DNA from: JASFEQ01 sp050122535
GTDB taxonomy: Bacteria > Desulfobacterota > DSM-4660 > Desulfatiglandales > HGW-15
Assembly (NCBI GenBank): GCA_050122535.1
Contig: JASFIT010000328.1
Coordinates: forward strand, 1-5,538
Direction: 5' to 3'
DNA: 5,538 nucleotides
Shown here: in pieces, positions 1 through 5,538 of the stretch
How the letters are laid out: each line of letters starts with the position of its first letter
Position numbering within the stretch: position 1 is the first letter of the stretch
Program-made: the position numbers and the translations under genes
Notes under the pieces: generated by a model
The model's input: only the letters and a program-made list of their open reading frames with translations
Told to the model about the DNA's origin: nothing
Databases searched by the model: none

Positions 1-1
1 G

Positions 2-724
2 CGCCAATTGAAAATCGGGGTCATAGCTATTCCGAAAACAATCGATAATGATATATCTTTTGTGCAGCAGTCCTTCGGCTTTGTAACGGCTGTAACCGAA
101 ACCAGGACGTCAATTTATTCTGCCCATATGGAAGCCACTGGCGCCCGAAATGGTATCGGCCTCGTAAAGCTGATGGGTCGCCATTCCGGATTTATTGCCG
201 CCGCCGCGACCCTTGCCAACAACGATGTCAATTTCTGCCTGGTGCCAGAAGTCCCCTTCACCCTCACCGGCTTTTTAAAGGCATTAAAAGATCGGCTGGA
301 AAACAGAGGGCACGTGGTGATTGTCGTGGGCGAAGGCGCCGGGCAAGATTTGATGGGGAAGTCTGAGGAGAGAGATGCCTCTGGTAACATCCGATTAGGG
401 GATATTGGTATTTTCCTGAGTGATAAGATCGAAAAATACTTAAAGAAGGCGGGGGTTGAGGCGACGCTAAAGTATATCGATCCCAGCTACACGATTCGGA
501 GCATGCCGGCGAGCGCCTTCGACTCTGCTTTTTGTCTGAGACTGGGCCACAAGGCAGTCCATGCGGGTATGGCAGGAAGGACGAATATGGTCGTGGGTTA
601 CTGGACGAATAATTTTACCCACGTCCCGATTCCGTTGGCCGCATCCGAAAGGAAACAAATTGATCCTGCCGGCAAGCTATGGAGTGAGGTATTATCGTGC
701 ACCGGACAGCCGAAAAAGATGTGA
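2..724 (+). CDS. pfkA: 6-phosphofructokinase, plant/TP0108-type clade (5' end outside window)
   Basis: Phosphorylates fructose 6-phosphate to fructose 1,6-bisphosphate in the cytoplasm. The frame is open to the left edge; the TTG at position 8 is interior, not a start. The 240 visible residues begin just before the active site. They include PKTIDNDI (visible residues 11-18; D15 corresponds to the catalytic base Asp127 of E. coli PfkA), the substrate-binding MGR (58-60), a GEGAGQ stretch (110-115; E111 corresponds to Glu222), and YTIRSMP (163-169) in place of the E. coli HIQRGG region. The pattern MGRHSGFIA, VPEVPF, GEGAGQDLM, YIDPSYTIR matches, from memory, the clade of plant ATP-PFKs and spirochaete TP0108-like enzymes rather than PfkA of E. 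coli. Lys12 before TIDND is shared with PPi-dependent enzymes. The residue that decides ATP or PPi use (position 104 in E. coli numbering) lies upstream of the window, so the donor is undetermined. Family assignment is firm; the clade is probable. Confidence 0.93.
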   Translation, partial: RQLKIGVIAIPKTIDNDISFVQQSFGFVTAVTETRTSIYSAHMEATGARNGIGLVKLMGRHSGFIAAAATLANNDVNFCLVPEVPFTLTGFLKALKDRLENRGHVVIVVGEGAGQDLMGKSEERDASGNIRLGDIGIFLSDKIEKYLKKAGVEATLKYIDPSYTIRSMPASAFDSAFCLRLGHKAVHAGMAGRTNMVVGYWTNNFTHVPIPLAASERKQIDPAGKLWSEVLSCTGQPKKM

Positions 725-811
725 TCACATGGGGTACTGACTATCAAATATCGGGTATATCCATTCTAAGTCCCGGTTTTTGGATTTTTATTTTCCTTTG
801 GGAAAGTCTAG

Positions 812-3031
812 ATGAAGCCTTTGGCCTTAGAAGAGAATGAGGTCCTCTTTGGTGCAGATCCCATGGAGGGGATTGTGGCTGTGGAGCCTGTGGGAGAGGA
901 GATGATGCGCATCTTTATCCGTACCGAGGAGCAGCTGGTGACGGAGGATGCGCCCTTCAGGCCTTTTCTGCTTGCGGAAGATGCAGATTTGATGGAAGGC
1001 TTCAAAAGGCCCTTTCAAGTGGAACAGCTCTCCGGCACCAATGAATATGGTTGCCTGGTCCTTTTCCAACGCTGGGGAGATTGCCGAAAGGCCAAGACCT
1101 ATCTACAGAAGCAGACAGGCGAACCCCCCTCTTCTCTCTATGCCCCCTATCTCTTCCTCTCAGATCCTGTCCATCAGTTTCTCCTGCTCACAGGAAAGAC
1201 CTTTTTCAAGGGGCTTCCCTTCAAGAATCTCCATCGACTGGCCCTGGATATTGAAACAGCCTGCACGCCAGGGTATGAATTCCCTAACCCGAGGAGGGAA
1301 GAGGATAAGATCATCTCCATTGGCCTTATGGACAATCATGGATATTCGGAGGTCCTCTTTGGCCAAGAGATGGGGGAAAAGGAGATGCTCGAGGCCTTGG
1401 GAGAAAGGGTTGCGCGCCTGGACCCGGATGTGTTGGAGGGGCACAACCTCTTCAACTTTGACCTGGAGTATATTGTGGCAAGGGCACAGATGCACCGCCT
1501 TGACCTCCAGTGGGGAAGAGATGGAAGCAAACCGCGTATCCGGCGATCACGATTCAATGTGGCAGAGCGCACCATCGATTACACCCGCATGGAGATCTTC
1601 GGGCGACAGGTGGTGGACACCCTCTTTCTCCTCCAGTATTACGACGTGACAGCCCGGGAAATGGAGAGCTATGGGCTTAAGGCGGCTGCTCTGCATTTCG
1701 GCCTGGCCCCCGAGAATCGCACCTATATCGAGACAGACGATATCCAGTGGTATTATGAACACGAACCTGAAACCCTAAAGCGCTACAATCTGGACGATGT
1801 GAGAGAGACCCTGGCCCTCTCTGAACTGCTTGGTTACTCTTTCTTTTTGCAGGCCAAGATATTTCCCTTCTCTTTTCAAAATATCTTTGTGCGGGGAAAT
1901 GCTACGAAAATTAACGCCCTCTTCCTTCGAGAATACCTCAGGCAGCGCGCCTCTGTTCCCAGGTCAGAGGGTGGAGGAGCGTTTGAGGGCGGATATACGG
2001 ATGTCTTTATCACAGGCGTTGTGCACCACGTGGTCCACTGCGATGTGGCCTCCCTCTACCCTTCCATCATGCTCTCTTTTGACCTGAAACCTTCCAACGA
2101 CGCCCTGGGTGTATTCCTGCCATTGCTAAAAGACCTGCGGGATTTTCGTTTGGAGGCCAAAAGGCGGGCTCAAGAGGCAGGGTCTTCACATGATCGGGAC
2201 TACTACCAGGCACTTCAGCAGACCTTTAAGATCCTCATCAATTCCTTTTACGGCTACCTGGGCACAGAGCTTCACCCGTTTTCCGATCCGGAGGTGGCTG
2301 CGGAGGTGACCCGGCAGGGGAGGGATCTGATCCGGCAGATGCTGGACTGGCTCAAGACGGAAGGCGCCACACCCATAGAGATCGATACGGATGGCATCTA
2401 CTATGTGCCCCCACCAGGGATCGAAACCGAGGAGGAGGCAAAGGCCATGGTGGACGGTCTCTCCCAGAGGTTGCCGGAAGGGATTGAGGTGGAAATGGAT
2501 GCCCAATATGAAGCCATGTTCTCCTACAAGAGCAAGAACTACGCCCTCCTGGACAAGGCAGGGAAAATGGTCGTTAGAGGGAGCGCCCTTCGGTCCAGAG
2601 GCATGGAGAAGTATCTCCGAGAGTTTCTTTCGGCCATGATCAGGCTCCTGCTGGAGGGGAAAGGTGGGGAGGTACATCAGCTTCTGGAGGAATATATGGC
2701 CAAACTGGAGAAACATGAAATGGACATCTCCTGGCTGGGGAAGACGGAGACCCTTGGGGAATCTCTCGATACCTATCGACAAAAGGTTCAGGCCAAAAAG
2801 CGCAATCCTGCTGCACCCTATGAGCTCGCTTTGGCTTCAGGCCGGGAGTATCGGGCCGGGGATCAGATTTCCTATTATGTGACGGGGGAAAAGAAAAGGG
2901 TGCGTGTCTATGAGAACAGCAAGCTCGTCTCCAGCTATGACTCCTCTCACCCGGATGAAAACATTGCCTATTATCAGGAGAAGTTGTTGGCATTGTTAAA
3001 GAAATTTCAGGAATTTGTGCCTCCCATTTAG
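812..3031 (+). CDS. polB: Family B DNA polymerase with 3'-5' proofreading exonuclease (Pol II-like)
   Basis: Template-directed DNA polymerase, 739 residues, close to E. coli Pol II (783). The N-terminal domain (about 1-140) is followed by a DnaQ-like exonuclease: Exo I LALDIET (D146, E148), Exo II GHNLFNFD (210-217) and Exo III YNLDD (325-329). An EGGY turn (392-395) leads into the polymerase domain: motif A DVASLYPSI (411-419), motif B KILINSFYG (473-481), motif C DTDG (525-528), then YKSKNY (572-577) and VRGSALRSRG (588-597). All catalytic acidic residues are present, so both activities should be intact. The segment between motifs A and B is short, giving compact fingers. The ATG at 812 follows a weak Shine-Dalgarno GGGAAAG at 800-806. 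By family analogy it would act in repair or damage-associated synthesis rather than as the main replicase; this is inference. It lies between two sugar-phosphate genes with an 87-bp gap upstream and 104 bp downstream, so co-transcription is uncertain. Confidence 0.97.
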   Translation: MKPLALEENEVLFGADPMEGIVAVEPVGEEMMRIFIRTEEQLVTEDAPFRPFLLAEDADLMEGFKRPFQVEQLSGTNEYGCLVLFQRWGDCRKAKTYLQKQTGEPPSSLYAPYLFLSDPVHQFLLLTGKTFFKGLPFKNLHRLALDIETACTPGYEFPNPRREEDKIISIGLMDNHGYSEVLFGQEMGEKEMLEALGERVARLDPDVLEGHNLFNFDLEYIVARAQMHRLDLQWGRDGSKPRIRRSRFNVAERTIDYTRMEIFGRQVVDTLFLLQYYDVTAREMESYGLKAAALHFGLAPENRTYIETDDIQWYYEHEPETLKRYNLDDVRETLALSELLGYSFFLQAKIFPFSFQNIFVRGNATKINALFLREYLRQRASVPRSEGGGAFEGGYTDVFITGVVHHVVHCDVASLYPSIMLSFDLKPSNDALGVFLPLLKDLRDFRLEAKRRAQEAGSSHDRDYYQALQQTFKILINSFYGYLGTELHPFSDPEVAAEVTRQGRDLIRQMLDWLKTEGATPIEIDTDGIYYVPPPGIETEEEAKAMVDGLSQRLPEGIEVEMDAQYEAMFSYKSKNYALLDKAGKMVVRGSALRSRGMEKYLREFLSAMIRLLLEGKGGEVHQLLEEYMAKLEKHEMDISWLGKTETLGESLDTYRQKVQAKKRNPAAPYELALASGREYRAGDQISYYVTGEKKRVRVYENSKLVSSYDSSHPDENIAYYQEKLLALLKKFQEFVPPI

Positions 3032-3040
3032 CCATCCGCT

Positions 3041-3079
3041 CTCTTCTGCCTTACTCGCGCCTGGAAGATTGCAGAAGAG
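3041..3079 (+). other. Perfect 9-bp inverted repeat downstream of polB
   Basis: CTCTTCTGC at 3041-3049 is exactly complementary to GCAGAAGAG at 3071-3079, with a 21-nt loop. It starts 9 bases after the polB stop codon. No run of T follows the right arm, so it is not a standard intrinsic terminator. It could be a 3'-end stabilising hairpin, a Rho-assisted terminator, or an operator in the transaldolase leader. The pairing is visible; the role is not. Confidence 0.4.
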
Positions 3080-3120
3080 CTAAGCATGATTAAGTTACTA
3101 GGTAAAAGAGAAACGAACGC

Positions 3121-3126
3121 GGAGGA
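3121..3126 (+). promoter_or_regulatory. Shine-Dalgarno site of the transaldolase gene
   Basis: GGAGGA lies 9 bases before the ATG at 3136. This strong site fixes the start, and no in-frame upstream start has comparable support. Confidence 0.8.
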
Positions 3127-3135
3127 AAGACCATC

Positions 3136-4002
3136 ATGAGACCAGATAATTTGAAGACAAAAATATTTTTGGACGGCGGAGATCCTGGAGAAACCAGAAG
3201 CATCATAGGGGCCATGGGCTTTTTAGATGGGCAGACCACAAATCCAACACTGATTGCCAAAAACCCGAATGTTCTGAAGAGACTTGAGAAAGGGGATTAT
3301 TTTAGGGAGGAGGAGATTCTTGAAAACTATAAGTCTATCGTGAATGAGCTATCTCAACTCATTCCTGATGGTTCCATATCCGTAGAGGTGAATGCCAATC
3401 AGGAGACAACGGCAGACGGGATGTTAATACAAGCCAAAAAGATGTCTTCCTGGATTCCCAATGCGCACATCAAGTTCCCAACCACGTATGAGGGGCTGGC
3501 TGCTGCCGACCAGGCCGTTAAAGAGGACGTTAGGGTCAATATGACCTTGTGCTTCACCCAGGAGCAAGCCGCAGCCGTTCATGGGGCAACGAGGGGAGCA
3601 ACGAGGGGAAGCGTTTTTGTGTCACCATTTGTTGGAAGGTTGGACGGCCTAGGGTATAATGGCATGGGACTCATTCAAAATATTATGGAGATGTACCAGA
3701 AAGAGAAGAGCCATGTGGAGACCCTCGTAGCCAGTGTGCGGAACATGGAGCATTTTATGTTCTCTTTGCATCTGCAGGCAGACATCGTGACAGCCCCATT
3801 TAAGCTACTCAGAGAATGGGCTGACAATGGCATGCCAATGCCGGGCAAAGACTACAAATACGATTCAAGCCAATTTAATCCCATACCTTATCTGGAAATT
3901 AACGGAAAAACGCCCTGGAAAGAAATGCGTTTCAAGCATGAACTCATTGATAAAGGCCTGGAGGCATTTGCCAAGGACTGGACCAAACTGACAGGCAATT
4001 AA
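3136..4002 (+). CDS. tal: Transaldolase family protein
   Basis: Transfers a dihydroxyacetone unit from sedoheptulose 7-phosphate to glyceraldehyde 3-phosphate in the non-oxidative pentose phosphate pathway, through a Schiff base on lysine. The 288 residues form one alpha/beta barrel. Visible landmarks are FLDGGD (11-16; D13 corresponds to Asp17 of E. coli TalB), DGQTTNPTLI (31-40), SVEV (E84, Glu96 of TalB), HIKFPTT (catalytic K113, Lys132 of TalB), NMT (135-137) and VSPFVGR (162-168; R168 corresponds to Arg181). F165 sits where TalB has Phe178 and fructose-6-phosphate aldolases have Tyr. With E84 this favours true transaldolase over FSA-type aldolase. Length is between TalB (317) and FSA/TalC (about 220). 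The C-terminal part, about 230-288 (PMPGKDYKYDSSQF onwards), is less like TalB, but its final helix (KGLEAFAKDW) is typical. The stress protein follows after 40 bp, so the two are probably one transcript. Confidence 0.93.
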   Translation: MRPDNLKTKIFLDGGDPGETRSIIGAMGFLDGQTTNPTLIAKNPNVLKRLEKGDYFREEEILENYKSIVNELSQLIPDGSISVEVNANQETTADGMLIQAKKMSSWIPNAHIKFPTTYEGLAAADQAVKEDVRVNMTLCFTQEQAAAVHGATRGATRGSVFVSPFVGRLDGLGYNGMGLIQNIMEMYQKEKSHVETLVASVRNMEHFMFSLHLQADIVTAPFKLLREWADNGMPMPGKDYKYDSSQFNPIPYLEINGKTPWKEMRFKHELIDKGLEAFAKDWTKLTGN

Positions 4003-4029
4003 GCTGAGTAGTTCCTAGCGTAATTCTAC

Positions 4030-4037
4030 GGAGGTGA
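4030..4037 (+). promoter_or_regulatory. Shine-Dalgarno site that sets the stress-protein start
   Basis: GGAGGTGA, a nearly complete match to the anti-Shine-Dalgarno sequence, ends 5 bases before ATG 4043. The in-frame GTG at 4034 lies inside this site and so cannot be the start. Confidence 0.88.
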
Positions 4038-4042
4038 ACCCC

Positions 4043-4513
4043 ATGGGAAAGAGGATCTTGGTGGCATTTGATGATTCAGACAATTCGATGCGGGCCGTTG
4101 AATTCATGGCCCAATCCTTCACGCACGATCACGAAATCACGCTATATAGTGTGCTCCCAGATACTGCTGCCATCTGTGAGATGTATAGCCCAGAATTAAC
4201 CCCCTACTTCCTGTCCCAAAGGGATGCCTTCTGTTCCATCGAGGACGCAAAAAAGGGCTTGGTTGAGGGGGCAATCAAAAGGGCTGAAGAGCTTCTTCGC
4301 AACGCGGGATTTGAGCAAAAAAATATAAGTGTAAAAGTGGAGACCCAAAAGAAAGGGATCGCAAGGGATATCATCAATGAGGCGAGTTCCGGTTATGATG
4401 TGGTCGTATTGGGAAGAAGGGGACTGTCAGGGATTAGGGAATTTCTCCTGGGCAGTATTTCCCAAAAAGTGCTCCACTCGGCAAAAAACGTCTCAGTCCT
4501 GTTGGTCGATTGA
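4043..4513 (+). CDS. Universal stress protein, UspA family, ATP-binding type
   Basis: A cytoplasmic one-domain protein of 156 residues with the usual Usp alpha/beta fold length. It opens with KRILVAFDDSDNSMRAVEF (3-21), the first beta strand, nucleotide-contacting Asp and helix of the family. Near the end, VVVLGRRGLSGIREFLLGS (120-138) fits the G-2x-G-9x-G(S/T) nucleotide signature exactly (G124, G127, G137, S138), so it should bind ATP, like MJ0577 and unlike E. coli UspA. The C-terminal VSVLLVD strand is the usual dimer edge. A segment at about 41-72 (AAICEMYSPELTPYF and following) is the variable loop. Usp proteins of this class modulate survival under growth arrest or energy stress; the specific partner here is unknown. 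It follows the transaldolase gene by 40 bp with no terminator visible, which suggests it is produced with central carbon metabolism. The downstream palindromic repeat lies just beyond its 3' end. Confidence 0.93.
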   Translation: MGKRILVAFDDSDNSMRAVEFMAQSFTHDHEITLYSVLPDTAAICEMYSPELTPYFLSQRDAFCSIEDAKKGLVEGAIKRAEELLRNAGFEQKNISVKVETQKKGIARDIINEASSGYDVVVLGRRGLSGIREFLLGSISQKVLHSAKNVSVLLVD

Positions 4514-4553
4514 CCTCCGCTCAATACAGACTGTGTCGCAATTCAACAAAACT

Positions 4554-4694
4554 GTCATTCCGAACGAGCCCCGCAAGCCTGCCCCGTATTCGATAGGGGG
4601 TTGGGCGAGACCCGGAATCCAGGAAAATCGCGGAGAATCAAAGCACTCTGGATCCCGGTTCGCATCCCGCTCCACGGGACTTGGCCGGGATGAC
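4554..4694. repeat. Palindromic intergenic repeat (REP/MITE-like) between convergent operons
   Basis: The ends are an imperfect inverted repeat, GTCATTCCG (4554-4562) against CGGGATGAC (4686-4694), 8 of 9 matching with the ninth a possible T-G wobble. Nested inside, CCGGAATCCAG (4612-4622) faces CTGGATCCCGG (4648-4658), 10 of 11 complementary, around a 25-nt loop. Each arm carries its own small hairpin: CCCC-G-TAT / ATA-GGGG (4582-4589 with 4593-4599), 7 bp with one bulged G, and TCCCG/CGGGA (4665-4669 with 4675-4679) with a 5-nt loop. No open reading frame is credible inside it. The end sequences resemble a repeat type I know from many environmental proteobacterial genomes, which suggests a non-autonomous mobile or REP element; copy number cannot be judged from one window. 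Its location between two converging transcription units would also let it act as a structured 3' end for both. Confidence 0.7.
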
Positions 4695-4711
4695 GAATTG
4701 TGACGTAGTCT

Positions 4712-5029
4712 TTATATGGGAGGAGCAATGGTCACCAAGACACGCATGTCCGTTTTTGCACGCACGCCATGGGGTTCTGCAATTTCAGAAACCAATACAT
4801 CCCCCGGCTCTGCAGGTAATGTGCTCTCATCCTTACCCAAAAACTCCCCGCTCCCTTCAAGAATCGCAATACTCACCTGGCCTTCGATTTCATGGGAATG
4901 AACGGGAAGTTCTTGTCCCGCCTTGAAGTTAAAATTCAGGATCTTGAAGTAAGGAGAGTCATGCACGAGAAGCCTCTTAAAGGCCAACTCGTCGAAACCA
5001 CTTTCCTCATATAGGCTTACTTTTTTCAT
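4712..5029 (-). CDS. Small single-domain cupin protein
   Basis: A 105-residue cytoplasmic protein forming one cupin beta-barrel. Cupin motif 1 is GQELPVHSHEIEGQVSIAILEG (38-59), with H44 and H46 as metal ligands and Q51 where the family usually has Glu. Motif 2 is PGDVLVSEIAEPHGVRA (75-91), with H87 as the remaining ligand. The end, MRVLVTIAPPI, is a strand closing the barrel. Stand-alone cupins of this size bind a divalent metal and range from sensors to small dioxygenases or isomerases; the substrate cannot be predicted. Its ATG (5029-5027) is preceded by AAGGA about 10 bases upstream, within the 23-bp gap after the iron-sulfur gene, so the two are translated from one message. The gene ends 17 bp from the palindromic repeat. 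Confidence 0.82.
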   Translation of the reverse strand: MKKVSLYEESGFDELAFKRLLVHDSPYFKILNFNFKAGQELPVHSHEIEGQVSIAILEGSGEFLGKDESTLPAEPGDVLVSEIAEPHGVRAKTDMRVLVTIAPPI

Positions 5030-5052
5030 GGCTATTTGGTCCTTTTTTCCTT

Positions 5053-5538
5053 CTAGGCAGCGAGTTTTTCTCTGCCTAGAACCTCTCCGCGTGCACTGAT
5101 CACAACCTTTTCCATGGGGACTTTCTTGCCTGCCGCCTCCATGCCTCTCTCCAGTATGATGGGCAGGCCCTGGCAGCAGGGCACCTCCATGACAACCACC
5201 GAGACACTATTGAGGTCAGCCGTGCGGAAGATGTCAGCAAACTTCTGGATATACCCTTCCACGTCATCGAATTTGGGGCACCCCACCATGACCGCCTTTC
5301 CCTTCAGAAAGTCGCGATGAAAGTTGGGATAGGCGACGGGGGTACAGTCTGCGGCCACCAAGAGATCTGCCCCTTTCAAGAAGGGTGCAGTGGGCGGAAC
5401 CAAATTGACCTGGACAGGCCAGTGGGTCAGCTCTGATGGTGCAGACCCCTGATTTGCTTCACACCCTTCCTGCTGGGTCTCAGGTTGAGCAAAGGACTTA
5501 AGCTGGGTCGAGGGACATCCGCCAGTCATGGGAATGAC
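5053..5538 (-). CDS. Cysteine-rich iron-sulfur (4Fe-4S ferredoxin-type) protein, C-terminal part
   Basis: The frame is open to the right edge: codons for V-I-P precede the first visible Met (5529-5527), so this Met is probably internal and the gene starts outside the window. Numbering from that Met, the visible part has GGCP (3-6), a low-complexity linker with C23, the block LTHWPVQVNLVPPTAPFLKGADLLVAADC (34-62), FHRDFLKGK (70-78), GCPKFDD (83-89) and MEVPCCQG (114-121), ending GEVLGREKLAA. From memory this matches the C-terminal domain of proteins annotated as 4Fe-4S ferredoxin or iron-sulfur cluster-binding proteins, whose N-terminal half carries CxxCxxC-type cluster motifs; that half is not visible here. 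C62, C84, C118 and C119 are the likely conserved cysteines of this domain. Role: probably electron transfer or redox sensing in an anaerobe. It is the upstream gene of the pair with the cupin. The family match is fairly sure, the function is not. Confidence 0.8.
   Translation of the reverse strand, partial: VIPMTGGCPSTQLKSFAQPETQQEGCEANQGSAPSELTHWPVQVNLVPPTAPFLKGADLLVAADCTPVAYPNFHRDFLKGKAVMVGCPKFDDVEGYIQKFADIFRTADLNSVSVVVMEVPCCQGLPIILERGMEAAGKKVPMEKVVISARGEVLGREKLAA

Noticed and set aside
752..780. Possible terminator after the phosphofructokinase: CGGG (752-755) and CCCG (772-775) followed by a T-rich stretch.
   Set aside because: The stem has only 4 bp with a 16-nt loop, too weak to call.
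1041..1649. Open frame of 202 codons on the + strand.
   Set aside because: It overlaps the polB exonuclease region in another frame; its translation is rich in Ser, Arg and Trp with no family pattern, while the polB frame carries all motifs.
2186..2782. Long open frame of 198 codons on the - strand.
   Set aside because: It lies wholly antisense to the polymerase domain of polB, shows no recognisable domain, and is explained by the codon composition of the real gene.
3069..3096. Promoter-like boxes (TTGCAG and TAAGTT, 16-bp spacer) before the transaldolase gene.
   Set aside because: Both boxes match the sigma-70 consensus poorly; a promoter here is plausible from the 104-bp gap but is not supported by the sequence.
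3590..3614. DNA-level tandem repeat giving GATR-GATR in the transaldolase, possibly a small duplication.
   Set aside because: Homologs as I remember them have ATKGAKKGD-like residues at the same place with the same length, so the protein is not lengthened and the repetition is probably coincidental.
4377..4703. Open frames on both strands across the space between the stress protein and the cupin.
   Set aside because: They run through the palindromic repeat and have no ribosome binding site or family resemblance; they are by-products of the repeat sequence.

Overview
This window looks like an ordinary chromosomal segment from an anaerobic, probably deltaproteobacterial (Desulfobacterota-like) bacterium. 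That assignment is inference. It rests on a stand-alone family B DNA polymerase of a type I associate with that group, a plant/spirochaete-type phosphofructokinase, a cysteine-rich iron-sulfur protein, and an intergenic palindromic repeat of the 'GTCATTCC...GGGATGAC' kind. No phage, plasmid, CRISPR, tRNA or rRNA sequence was seen.

The left part (1-4513) is all on the + strand. It begins inside a phosphofructokinase gene whose 5' end lies outside the window. Next comes a complete family B DNA polymerase with all exonuclease and polymerase motifs intact, then a transaldolase, then a UspA-type universal stress protein carrying the ATP-binding signature. The gaps between these genes are 87, 104 and 40 bp. 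The transaldolase and stress protein are very likely co-transcribed. The phosphofructokinase and transaldolase act in glycolysis and the pentose phosphate pathway, so the polymerase sits between sugar-phosphate genes without an obvious functional link.

The right part (4712-5538) is on the - strand and converges on the left part. A cysteine-rich iron-sulfur protein, cut by the right edge, is followed after 23 bp by a small one-domain cupin; the two form an operon. The 198-bp space between the converging units holds a structured repeat of about 140 bp with terminal inverted repeats and internal hairpins.

I found no clearly new system. The points most worth a second look are the repeat element, the Fe-S/cupin pair with a possible link to nitrosative or oxidative stress, the phosphoryl-donor question for the phosphofructokinase, and the compact polymerase domain.
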